Shown piece by piece: positions 36,493 to 44,106 of a stretch of 64,000 nucleotides of DNA. How positions within the stretch are numbered: the first letter of the stretch is position 1; every line of letters begins with the position of its first letter. The notes beneath the pieces are model-generated. The model was not told the origin of the DNA, did not search any database, and worked only from the letters and a program-made list of their open reading frames with translations. Made by a program: the position numbers and the translations under genes. The stretch spans positions 1 to 64,000 of the forward strand of contig JAFXCV010000020.1 in assembly GCA_017521325.1 (NCBI GenBank), in the 5' to 3' direction. Source of the DNA: Oscillospiraceae bacterium. GTDB taxonomy: Bacteria; Bacillota; Clostridia; Oscillospirales; Ruminococcaceae.

Positions 36493-37909
36493 GAAATTAA
36501 AGAAGATGGAGCACCGCATCAGCCTGCGTGCCCGACTGTGCCTTGCGTTCATCCTGTTTACCGTAATCGTTACGGCACTTGTCTGGCTGTTTGAGGTGGT
36601 GCTGCTGGAGGGCTTTTACTATGCGTCAAAAATCCGGGAAACCGAAAAAACGGCGATTTCCCTGATTGAAGCCTACGGCACGGACGGATTTGACGATTAT
36701 CTGACGAACGTTTCCTTCAGCGACCAGATCTGCATTGAAATTCTGGATACCAGAAATCGTGTGGCGTATGAGCGTGATGTCATGAACCGCAAATGCCTGC
36801 TCCATGGGCCGCATAACTATAACAACCTCTATGCCATGCTGCAGGAGCTGCAGGAGGATGACGACGGCATTATCCGCCGTAATGTGTTTGATGAGCAGAT
36901 CGGGCTGAATACCTTCATCTTCGGCTGTGAGCTGATGAATAACGGCAAGGTGGAGGGCTATCTGTTTCTCAATACGGCACTGGAACCCGTGGGCGCTGCA
37001 ATCAATATCATGAAGCGCATGCTGATGTTCATCAGCGTCCTGCTGCTTGTGATCGGCGTGCTGATCGCATTCTACCTTTCCAACTGGCTGGCGGTGCCCA
37101 TTGTGCGTATCACAAAATCGGCGCACCGTCTGGCGCATGGCGATTTCAATACGAAGTTCGAGGGCGGCAGCTACCGTGAGGTGGATGAGCTTGCACGCAC
37201 GCTGACCTATGCCGAGCAGCAGCTCTCCCGTGTGGACAGCATGCAGCGTGACCTGATCGCCAATGTGTCCCACGATCTTCGTACGCCCCTGACAATGCTC
37301 AAGGCGTATGCGGAAATGATCCGTGACATCTCCGGCGAAAACCCCGTCAAGCGCAATGCCCACCTGCAGGTCATCATTGACGAAACCGATCGGCTTGCAC
37401 TGCTGGTCAATGATATCCTTGATCTCTCAAAACTCGAAAACGGCAGCATCAAGCCCGAAATGCAGAGCTTTGATATCACTGTGCGACTGGAGGATATCAT
37501 CGCCCGTTACAAGGGCATCTCCGATAAAATGGGCTATCACATCCATTTCACCCCCGATGAAAATACAGAGGTGACGTGCGATCCCGGACAGATCGAACGT
37601 GTCATCTGCAACCTCATCAACAACGCCATCAACTACACGGGTGAGGACAAGAATGTCTATGTCCGCCAGATCAATACGCCCGAGGGCGTGCGCATCGAGG
37701 TGCAGGACACAGGCAAGGGCATCGAGGAGGATAAGATCCAGCGGATTTTCGACAAATACTACCGCAGCGAAAACCACAAGCGTGAGGTGGTCGGCACGGG
37801 ACTCGGACTATCCATTGTCAAGGTGATCCTCAAAATGCACGAATTCCACTACGGCGTGAGCAGCAGACTCGGAGAGGGTTCGGTGTTCTGGTTCATCATC
37901 AGAAAATAA
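36482..37909 (+). CDS. Membrane sensor histidine kinase (second system)
   Basis: The 475-residue protein has a first membrane span near 28-50, an extracellular sensor domain of about 125 residues, a second span near 180-200, a HAMP domain (IVRITKSAHRLAHGDFNTKF), phosphoacceptor His264 in NVSHDLRTPL, and an ATPase domain with NLINNAINY and GTGLGLSIVK. Starts at 36482 or 36506 are possible; neither has a strong ribosome binding site, consistent with coupling to the overlapping regulator gene. Confidence 0.92.
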   Translation: MRIKKLKKMEHRISLRARLCLAFILFTVIVTALVWLFEVVLLEGFYYASKIRETEKTAISLIEAYGTDGFDDYLTNVSFSDQICIEILDTRNRVAYERDVMNRKCLLHGPHNYNNLYAMLQELQEDDDGIIRRNVFDEQIGLNTFIFGCELMNNGKVEGYLFLNTALEPVGAAINIMKRMLMFISVLLLVIGVLIAFYLSNWLAVPIVRITKSAHRLAHGDFNTKFEGGSYREVDELARTLTYAEQQLSRVDSMQRDLIANVSHDLRTPLTMLKAYAEMIRDISGENPVKRNAHLQVIIDETDRLALLVNDILDLSKLENGSIKPEMQSFDITVRLEDIIARYKGISDKMGYHIHFTPDENTEVTCDPGQIERVICNLINNAINYTGEDKNVYVRQINTPEGVRIEVQDTGKGIEEDKIQRIFDKYYRSENHKREVVGTGLGLSIVKVILKMHEFHYGVSSRLGEGSVFWFIIRK

Positions 37910-37978
37910 TTATGCGGCAACACATAGTCAACACCGAATTATCATATAGTTATCACAAATAGACAATATAATATGAAA

Positions 37979-38110
37979 GCTGATATTCTGCAAATTGCAG
38001 ACGGCTTGAATTACGGTAATAACGTTCTTACCCCAACGTTATTATAAATCCCCAATAATCCCTATATCATGGCAGGAACCCCTCACTTTGTGAGGGGTTC
38101 CTGCTTTTTT
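37979..38110 (+). ncRNA. Candidate small RNA 1 of a tandem pair
   Basis: A TATAAT at 37967-37972 predicts a start near 37979. The RNA would have a short palindrome (37989-38000), a perfect 10-bp stem (38017-38026 with 38035-38044) with a C-rich loop CTTACCCC, a 30-base linker ending in ATAATCCCTATATCATGGCA, and a 15-bp terminator stem followed by six T (38072-38110). Unit 2 repeats the design with a different stem sequence that still pairs. No open frame. It may also serve as the 3' end of the kinase transcript. Family unknown; no -35 is convincing. Confidence 0.6.
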
Positions 38111-38184
38111 CACATTCTGTATCGGGAATTTTCAAACGCCTTACATCCTGCTATCACATTCGGGGCGTATACTATAATTGTTCC

Positions 38185-38304
38185 AAAGATAAGGAACGAT
38201 TTCATAACGGTAATTAACGTCCCCCAGCGTTAATTATAAAATCCCTATAATCCCTATATCATGGCAAAACCTCCTCTGCTTCGGCAGGGGAGGCTTTGTT
38301 TTTT
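38185..38304 (+). ncRNA. Candidate small RNA 2 of a tandem pair
   Basis: A TATAAT at 38173-38178 predicts a start near 38185. The stem at 38211-38219 with 38228-38236 has loop TCCCCCAG; the linker ends in the same 20 bases as in unit 1 (38247-38266); a terminator with TTCG loop and T-run ends at 38304. The stem differs from unit 1 by paired changes (AATAACGTT/AACGTTATT against AATTAACG/CGTTAATT), which supports an RNA structure. C-rich loops can pair with Shine-Dalgarno sequences, so mRNA control is a fair guess. Confidence 0.6.
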
Positions 38305-38321
38305 CGGGGGGTACAACAGAA

Positions 38322-38345
38322 TTCCCCGTCCTTGCGGACGGGGAA
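38322..38345 (-). terminator. Terminator after the aminotransferase gene
   Basis: A perfect 10-bp stem TTCCCCGTCC/GGACGGGGAA with a 4-base loop lies 10 bases past the minus-strand stop, followed by TTCTGTTGT. Confidence 0.7.
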
Positions 38346-38355
38346 CATCATGATT

Positions 38356-39630
38356 TTATTCAGCCAGAAGCTTTTCCGCAGCGGCAAGCTTTGCACAGAG
38401 TACAAAGAGATCCATTGCCTTCTGCAGCTCATCCACTTCGGGATAGGTGGGAGCAATACGGATATTCTTATCCTCGGGATCCTTGCCGTAGGGGAAGGTA
38501 GCACCTGCGCCGGTCAGGACAACGCCTGCCTCCTTGCAAAGCTGTACGATGCGCTTTGCGCAGCCCTGCGGTGCGTCAAAGGACACGAAGTAGCCGCCCT
38601 GCGGATTTACCCAGCTGCCGATGCCCAGAGGAGCCAGCTCCTTTTCCAGTGTGCTGACAACCACATCGAATTTCGGCTGGATGAGTGCTCTGTGCTTTTC
38701 CATGTGTGCCAGAACGTTCTCAAACTTGCCGTCGAAGAACTTGACATGGCGCATCTGGTTGATCTTGTCAAAGCTGATGGTGAACACGTTCAGTGCCTTT
38801 TTCAGATCGCTGAGATTCTCCTTGCTTGCAGCCATCACTGCCACGCCTGCACCTGCATAGGTAACCTTTGCGGTGGATGCAAACAGATAAACCATGTTCT
38901 CGTTGCCGTACTTCTTTGCCTCTGCAAGAATCGGAAGAATGGTCTTGGGATTGTCACACAGATGGTGGATGCAGTAAGCATTGTCCCAGAACACACGGAA
39001 ATCAGCTGCTGCCGGCTTGAGTGCTGCCATGCGGCGTACTACCTCGTCACTGTAGCTGATGCCCGTCGGGTTTGCGTACTGCGGTACACACCAGATACCC
39101 TTGATACTTGCATCCTCCGATACAAGCTTTTCGACGAGATCCATGTCGGGACCTTCTTCGTTCATAGGAATGTTGATCATCTCTGCACCGAAGAACTGCG
39201 TGATGCTGAAATGTCTGTCATAGCCCGGAACAGGACAGAGGAACTTCACCTTGTCAAGCTTGCTCCACGGTGTATTGCCCAGCAGACCGTGGGAATAGGC
39301 ATAGCTGATGGTCAGGTACATTGCCTGCAGGCTTGCGTTGCCGAAGATGAACAGCTCATCCGTTTCTACGCCCAGCATCGGCGCAAACAGTGCCTTTGCC
39401 TCCGGAATGCCATCGAGCAGACCGTAGTTGCGGTAATCACCTGCTTGACCGTTCAGATCAGCCTCGGAAATGCAGTCGAGCAGTCCGCCACTGATGTCAA
39501 GCTGCTTCGGGGAGGGCTTGCCACGGGACATGTCAAGCTTGAGATCCTGCGCCTGATATGCCGCATACTGCGCCTTGCATTCTTCATAAAAGGCAGCAAG
39601 CTGTGCCTTGTCAAATGTCTTCAGTTCCAT
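38356..39630 (-). CDS. Class I aminotransferase, aspartate aminotransferase-like (PF12897 type)
   Basis: The 424-residue PLP enzyme contains LDMSRGKPSPKQLDISGGLL, YGLLDGIPEAKALFA, the NPTG substrate motif in VPQYANPTGISYSD, the PLP Asp-x-Ala-Tyr in FWDNAYCIHHL, and the lysine region FASTAKVTYAGAGVA. This matches the aspartate aminotransferase group described from Corynebacterium AspT and common in Clostridia. It interconverts aspartate and oxaloacetate with 2-oxoglutarate/glutamate; the exact substrate is inferred. ATG 39630 follows AAAGGAG; the longer frame begins inside the ribosome binding site. Confidence 0.88.
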   Translation of the reverse strand: MELKTFDKAQLAAFYEECKAQYAAYQAQDLKLDMSRGKPSPKQLDISGGLLDCISEADLNGQAGDYRNYGLLDGIPEAKALFAPMLGVETDELFIFGNASLQAMYLTISYAYSHGLLGNTPWSKLDKVKFLCPVPGYDRHFSITQFFGAEMINIPMNEEGPDMDLVEKLVSEDASIKGIWCVPQYANPTGISYSDEVVRRMAALKPAAADFRVFWDNAYCIHHLCDNPKTILPILAEAKKYGNENMVYLFASTAKVTYAGAGVAVMAASKENLSDLKKALNVFTISFDKINQMRHVKFFDGKFENVLAHMEKHRALIQPKFDVVVSTLEKELAPLGIGSWVNPQGGYFVSFDAPQGCAKRIVQLCKEAGVVLTGAGATFPYGKDPEDKNIRIAPTYPEVDELQKAMDLFVLCAKLAAAEKLLAE

Positions 39631-39671
39631 TCGTATTTTCTCCTTTACGGTCTGCATGTTTTGTTTTTTTA

Positions 39672-39700
39672 ATTATATCCCAGGGGCGCTGATTTTGCAA
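39672..39700 (-). promoter_or_regulatory. Promoter of the aminotransferase gene
   Basis: On the minus strand TTGCAA (39700-39695) and TATAAT (39677-39672) are 17 bases apart, 42 bases upstream of the ATG. Confidence 0.85.
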
Positions 39701-39876
39701 GAGATTCCGTAAAAATCGCAGAATATTTTGTAGGGTTATACGGAAAATCCCCGTAAATCCCAGGTTGGAATGTGAATTTTGACGTGAAAATTGTCCGCAA
39801 AGGAAGTTCATGTGTATTTGGTGCATGTACATTTCGGCGTTTTCGGATGAACATAAAAGTTTTTTTCTGTTCCCCC

Positions 39877-39905
39877 TTGACAAAAGTGCAAAAAAAGTTT
39901 ACAAT
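39877..39905 (+). promoter_or_regulatory. Consensus promoter of a long leader RNA upstream of rny
   Basis: A perfect TTGACA (39877-39882) and TACAAT (39900-39905) are 17 bases apart. Transcription from about 39912 would give a leader of about 360 bases before the rny ATG, or a separate RNA. The 39701-39876 stretch upstream is AT-rich with nothing I can identify. Confidence 0.85.
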
Positions 39906-39911
39906 TATATA

Positions 39912-40057
39912 TGTTGTATGATATGATAGTAAACGCCCGAAGGCAGGATACCGTCTGCCGTCGGAGTTTGCATCCGGCGCATAGCCGGATCACGCAGCAG
40001 TAATTGCAGCTTGAGAACTGTGAGAGGTTCTTGACTTTATATCATTCTACTTTTTTT
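39912..40057 (+). ncRNA. Candidate structured leader or small RNA upstream of rny
   Basis: Downstream of a strong promoter lie GGCAG/CTGCC (about 39942-39959), a perfect 7-bp ATCCGGC/GCCGGAT stem (39972-39990) and GAGAAC/GTTCTT (40013-40032), then a T-rich run TTTTTTT at 40051-40057. No open frame fits. It could be an autonomous RNA ending near 40057 or part of the rny 5' leader. It does not match a riboswitch, 6S or SRP RNA that I recognise. The 40058-40205 part holds further hairpins, including CTGTGC/GCACAG at 40141. Confidence 0.45.
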
Positions 40058-40205
40058 GATTCCGCAGACAGCCTGCGGTGGACTATACATAAAATTGTAA
40101 ATTGTTCATGGGGGAATGGACGTTTCCCGTTATTGTCATGCTGTGCGAGGGGCACAGTGTGGCATAATCATCTATAAGTTTGAAAAATGAATAAAGAAGC
40201 GGCAT

Positions 40206-40234
40206 TTACCGCCTGCGTAAGTTTTATGTACAAT
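40206..40234 (+). promoter_or_regulatory. Possible proximal rny promoter
   Basis: TTACCG (40206-40211) and TACAAT (40229-40234) are 17 bases apart, 36 bases before the rny ATG. Weaker than the upstream promoter. Confidence 0.4.
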
Positions 40235-40270
40235 AAATGAAACTTTACTATTGAAGGAGGTAATGCACAC

Positions 40271-41896
40271 ATGCAAACAATTATCATTGTCGTGCTGGCA
40301 ATTTTGCTGGCAGCAGCATTGATCGGCATTTTTGTGACATACAAAATTGTCAGTGAGCAGGCTTTCCAGAAGGGTGTGGCACATCGCAAGCAGGAAGCAG
40401 AAGCGGTTCTCGGCTCTGCGGAAAAAGAAGCCCGTGCCAAGGTGGAAGCAGCTGAGCGTAAGATTGCGGAGGCAAACCGTATTCTTGAGGATGCAGGCAA
40501 GAAGGCTGAAACCAAGAAGAAGGAAGCCCTTGTGGAAGCAAAGGACGAGATCCACAAGCTGCGTTCGGATGCGGAGAAGGAGATCCGTGACCGCCGCAGT
40601 GAAGTGTCAAAGCAGGAGCGCCGGATTCACCAGAAGGAGGAGAATCTGGACAAGAAGCTTGACAGCATGGAGCGTAAGGAAGAAGCCCTGCAGGAAAAGC
40701 TCAAAGCAGCGGATGCTCTGAAGGAGGAGGCAGAGGCACTCAAGAAGGTGCAGCTGGATACTCTCGAGCGCATTTCCGAGCTGACCCGTGAGCAGGCAAA
40801 GGAATACATCCTGCAGACTCTGGAAGAAGATCTGGTGCATGACAAGGCAGTTAAGGTTACTGCCTTTGAACAGCAGATCAAGGAAGATTGTGAAGAAAAG
40901 GCACGCAGCTATATTTCCCTTGCCATTGCAAAATGCGCAGCGGATCAGGTATCCGAAGCGGCAGTTTCGGTAGTTGCACTGCCCAATGACGAAATGAAGG
41001 GACGCATCATCGGCCGTGAGGGCAGAAACATCCGTACCCTTGAAACACTGACGGGCGTTGACCTGATCATCGACGATACACCCGAGGCAATCACACTTTC
41101 CTGCTTCGATCAGGTGCGCCGTGAGATAGCAAGAATCGCACTGGAGCGACTGATTGGTGACGGAAGAATCCACCCGAGCCGCATTGAGGAAATGGTGGAA
41201 AAGGCAAAGCGTGAGGTTGAGCATAAGATCAAGCAGGAGGGCGAACGTGCCGTTCTGGAAACCAATGTACATGGCATGAACCATGAGCTGATCAAGCTCT
41301 TGGGCCGTCTGAAGTTCAGAACCAGCTATCGCCAGAACGTGCTGACGCACTCAATCGAGGTTGCGCAGCTTGCAGGTGTACTGGCTGCAGAGCTGGGCGT
41401 GGATGTGAATCTTGCCAAGCGTGCAGGTCTGCTGCATGACATCGGTAAGGCACTGACCTCCGAGGTGGAAGGCTCCCACGTTCAGATCGGCGTGGATGTC
41501 TGCCGCAAGTGCCATGAGAATGCAGAGGTTATTCATGCAATCGAAGCGCACCACAATGATGTGGAACCCCGTACTGCCATTGCCTGCATCGTACAGGCTG
41601 CGGATGCGATTTCTGCGGCAAGACCTGCAGCAAGAAGCGAAAATTACGAGAGCTACATCAAGCGTCTGGAGAAGCTCGAAGAAATCTGCACATCCTACAA
41701 GGGCGTTGAAAAGTGCTATGCCGTACAGGCAGGCCGTGAGATCCGTGTGATGGTGCAGCCTGAGATCATCAGTGATGAAAAGATGGTTCTGGTGGCAAGA
41801 CAGATCGCACAGCAGATCGAGGACGAGATGGATTATCCCGGACAGATCAAGGTGAACCTCATCCGTGAAAGCCGGACAGTGGATTACGCTAAGTAA
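40271..41896 (+). CDS. rny: Ribonuclease Y
   Basis: The 541-residue endoribonuclease has an N-terminal membrane anchor ([20 protein letters not shown]), a long charged coiled coil (about 35-200), a KH RNA-binding domain ([20 protein letters not shown]), and an HD metal-dependent hydrolase domain with [12 protein letters not shown]. It starts mRNA decay at the membrane in Gram-positive bacteria. The ATG follows GAAGGAGG. Length is slightly above the usual 520. The long leader upstream raises the chance of self-regulation at the RNA level. Confidence 0.97.
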   Translation: MQTIIIVVLAILLAAALIGIFVTYKIVSEQAFQKGVAHRKQEAEAVLGSAEKEARAKVEAAERKIAEANRILEDAGKKAETKKKEALVEAKDEIHKLRSDAEKEIRDRRSEVSKQERRIHQKEENLDKKLDSMERKEEALQEKLKAADALKEEAEALKKVQLDTLERISELTREQAKEYILQTLEEDLVHDKAVKVTAFEQQIKEDCEEKARSYISLAIAKCAADQVSEAAVSVVALPNDEMKGRIIGREGRNIRTLETLTGVDLIIDDTPEAITLSCFDQVRREIARIALERLIGDGRIHPSRIEEMVEKAKREVEHKIKQEGERAVLETNVHGMNHELIKLLGRLKFRTSYRQNVLTHSIEVAQLAGVLAAELGVDVNLAKRAGLLHDIGKALTSEVEGSHVQIGVDVCRKCHENAEVIHAIEAHHNDVEPRTAIACIVQAADAISAARPAARSENYESYIKRLEKLEEICTSYKGVEKCYAVQAGREIRVMVQPEIISDEKMVLVARQIAQQIEDEMDYPGQIKVNLIRESRTVDYAK

Positions 41897-41905
41897 AAAA
41901 GCCAG

Positions 41906-41935
41906 AGGACGGTACAGCGATGTACCGTCCTTTTT
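41906..41935 (+). terminator. Rho-independent terminator of rny
   Basis: A perfect 11-bp stem AGGACGGTACA/TGTACCGTCCT with GCGA loop is followed by TTTT, ten bases after the rny stop. Confidence 0.92.
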
Positions 41936-41956
41936 AGCATGACAAGGAGGAATCGT

Positions 41957-43414
41957 ATGCCAAAGACGATATTCAATACGACCGAAAAGTCGAATTTCAT
42001 TCTGAATATGAAAACGGAGGAGTACCGGAATTTTCTGATGAAAATTCTGATCGGGTATCTGATCCTGATGCCGATTTTCTGTATTCCGCTGGAGTTTTTC
42101 AAGATCTACAGCGTGCCTGCCATGGCGTTTGCCGTGATCGGCGTTTTTGCCATGGTCTTTGCCTTTATCGGGTTTATGAAGCAGATCACTCCGAAATCCC
42201 TCATCCTGCCTGCAGGGCTGCTGGGCGGACTTGTGGCTTGGAGTGTGGTGAGTCTGATCAATTCCTACAACTATAGCATTTCCCTCACCGGTTCTGACGG
42301 AAGAAATGAGGGCGTGTTCTCTGTGGTGTTCTATGGCTGCTTGTTCCTGCTCGGTGCACAGCTTGTGACGGAGCAGAATCACAAAAAGCTGCTCGACGCC
42401 ATGCTCTGGTATGGCCTTGCACAGTGTGCATGGGCGCTGCTGCAAGTTCTGCCGATTGGATTCCCGTCCTATTATGCAGCGCTTGAACCGATGCTCCTAT
42501 TCCGTGTGTTCCTGCCCTCAGGACTGACGGGCAGCCCCATCTTCCTTGCAACACTGCTCGTGACGCTCTCCGTGCCTGCAATCATCGGTGCAGTCAAGGA
42601 GGAGGATAAGAAATCCCGCATCTTCTATCTCATCTGTGCAGCCATGTTTGTCCTCATGGCAGTGAAAACACAGACGCTCATCGGCTTTGCCGGCAGCATC
42701 CTTTCGCTTGCCGGAACAGGCATTTATCTGATTGCCAAAAGATCCGGAAAGAAAGCCTTCGGCAGCTATGCCGCTGTGATGCTGGCGTTTGTGATCGGCA
42801 TGGGCTGGGCATTCGCTTCTCCTGCGATCAACGGCACCTTCAGCCGTGCAAGCGGCTCGGAGGTTGCACAGTCCGCAGGCTTCAGGCTCTATGACGGTGG
42901 TGTCATGTGGGATGACAGCTCCTATCGTCTTGCGGTAAGCGGCTATTATGTGGCAAATGGTTCGGACAATCCCAACGGTCATTTTGATATCAATAGTCTT
43001 ACGGAAAGCTACGGCTACCTGTGGAAGGCGACGCTTGGCGTTATCGGGCGTTTCCCGCTGGTGGGCAGCGGACCGGATAATCTGGTCTATCCGCAGATGT
43101 ACCAGCATCATCAGGTGGTGAGCAATCCGAATGTATTTGACCGCTGCTACAATTACTATCTGCATCTTGCCGGAACAATGGGTATTCCTGCGCTGCTTTT
43201 GTATCTGGCACTGATGGGAATTGTGGTATTCCGTGGTGCAAAATTCTGCAAAACGGGCAATTGGCTGCATGCCGGAATATATGGTGCAGTGCTGATGTAC
43301 CTGCTTGCGATGGGCATCGGAACAAGCTCCGTGACGGTTGCTCCCATTTTCTGGGTGCTTGCCGGAATTGTGGTGACGGATGGGATGGCTTTGAAAGAAA
43401 ACGTGAAAAAATAA
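41957..43414 (+). CDS. O-antigen-ligase-type membrane protein
   Basis: The 485-residue protein has about 10-12 membrane spans. A large outside loop carries FPLVGSGPDNLVYPQMYQ and YNYYLHLAGTMGIPALLLY, the Wzy_C/WaaL-type signature for enzymes that polymerise or attach lipid-linked glycans. It stands apart from the polysaccharide cluster at the start of the window and may act on another polymer, such as a wall glycan. ATG 41957 follows AAGGAGG at a 6-base gap; the longer frame begins inside that site. Confidence 0.8.
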   Translation: MPKTIFNTTEKSNFILNMKTEEYRNFLMKILIGYLILMPIFCIPLEFFKIYSVPAMAFAVIGVFAMVFAFIGFMKQITPKSLILPAGLLGGLVAWSVVSLINSYNYSISLTGSDGRNEGVFSVVFYGCLFLLGAQLVTEQNHKKLLDAMLWYGLAQCAWALLQVLPIGFPSYYAALEPMLLFRVFLPSGLTGSPIFLATLLVTLSVPAIIGAVKEEDKKSRIFYLICAAMFVLMAVKTQTLIGFAGSILSLAGTGIYLIAKRSGKKAFGSYAAVMLAFVIGMGWAFASPAINGTFSRASGSEVAQSAGFRLYDGGVMWDDSSYRLAVSGYYVANGSDNPNGHFDINSLTESYGYLWKATLGVIGRFPLVGSGPDNLVYPQMYQHHQVVSNPNVFDRCYNYYLHLAGTMGIPALLLYLALMGIVVFRGAKFCKTGNWLHAGIYGAVLMYLLAMGIGTSSVTVAPIFWVLAGIVVTDGMALKENVKK

Positions 43415-43435
43415 CAAACAGGGGGTATCTTCATC

Positions 43436-43999
43436 ATGAACCATGATTTTGAGATCTATGATGGTGTGCTTAACAAATACCATGGCAGTGACCAGAATGT
43501 TGTAATTCCGGGTGATGTAACGAAAATCGGCAGTTCTGCGTTTGAAGACTGCCGCACCATGCTGAGTGTGGAAATTCCGGAAGGTGTGACAACCATCGGC
43601 AGGTTTGCGTTCTTCGGTTGTCAAAGGCTTGCGGATGTCAAGCTTCCGGAGAGCCTGACAACAATTGAAGAAAAGGCGTTCCGTGACTGCTCCGCTTTGG
43701 AGGATATTGCATTTCCCGATGGTATCACGCATGTTGCGGGAGATGCATTCGAAGGCTGTCACTATCTGGAAGAAATTACGATTTTCGGCGAGGTGTTTTC
43801 CATCGAAGAAATGATGGAAGAATACGATTCCGGAGAAATTGCAGAAGATTTTGACATTGACGAGGACGAGATCTGTAACCTTACCGAAGCAGTGCATGAT
43901 GTGGCAGTTTCTGAATTGGTGCAGCTGCTCATCAATGGAAAGTCGGAAAATCTGTACATGCCGGAAGATTTGCGTGATGAGCTGAAACAGAATCTATAA
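43436..43999 (+). CDS. BspA-type leucine-rich repeat protein
   Basis: The 187-residue protein has four to five LRR_5 repeats in the first 115 residues (VTKIGSSAFEDCRTMLSVEI, VTTIGRFAFFGCQRLADVKL, LTTIEEKAFRDCSALEDIAF), then a C-terminal acidic region. No signal peptide is visible, unlike secreted BspA proteins, so it is probably cytoplasmic. Such repeats bind proteins; the partner is unknown. It lies 21 bases after the O-antigen-ligase-like gene, with GGGGG upstream, and may be cotranscribed with it. Confidence 0.85.
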   Translation: MNHDFEIYDGVLNKYHGSDQNVVIPGDVTKIGSSAFEDCRTMLSVEIPEGVTTIGRFAFFGCQRLADVKLPESLTTIEEKAFRDCSALEDIAFPDGITHVAGDAFEGCHYLEEITIFGEVFSIEEMMEEYDSGEIAEDFDIDEDEICNLTEAVHDVAVSELVQLLINGKSENLYMPEDLRDELKQNL

Positions 44000-44007
44000 G
44001 CTAAGGC

Positions 44008-44046
44008 AATACCGCCTGTGGTACATTCCACAGGCGGTATTTTTTT
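44008..44046 (+). terminator. Terminator after the leucine-rich repeat gene
   Basis: A perfect 14-bp stem AATACCGCCTGTGG/CCACAGGCGGTATT with 6-base loop runs into a T-run ending at 44046. Confidence 0.93.
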
Positions 44047-44052
44047 ACAAAT

Positions 44053-44087
44053 AAAGCCTGAGAAGGGGAATCCCTTCTCAGGCTTTT
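44053..44087 (-). terminator. Terminator after pheT
   Basis: A perfect 15-bp stem AAAGCCTGAGAAGGG/CCCTTCTCAGGCTTT with a GAAT loop is symmetric enough to work both ways. It lies 20 bases past the pheT stop. Confidence 0.88.
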
Positions 44088-44106
44088 GCTCATATTCAGA
44101 AGAAAA

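Noticed and set aside
39912-40205. Possible 6S RNA, SRP RNA or riboswitch
   Set aside because: I could not find the conserved cores of these families, so it is listed only as an unassigned structured RNA.
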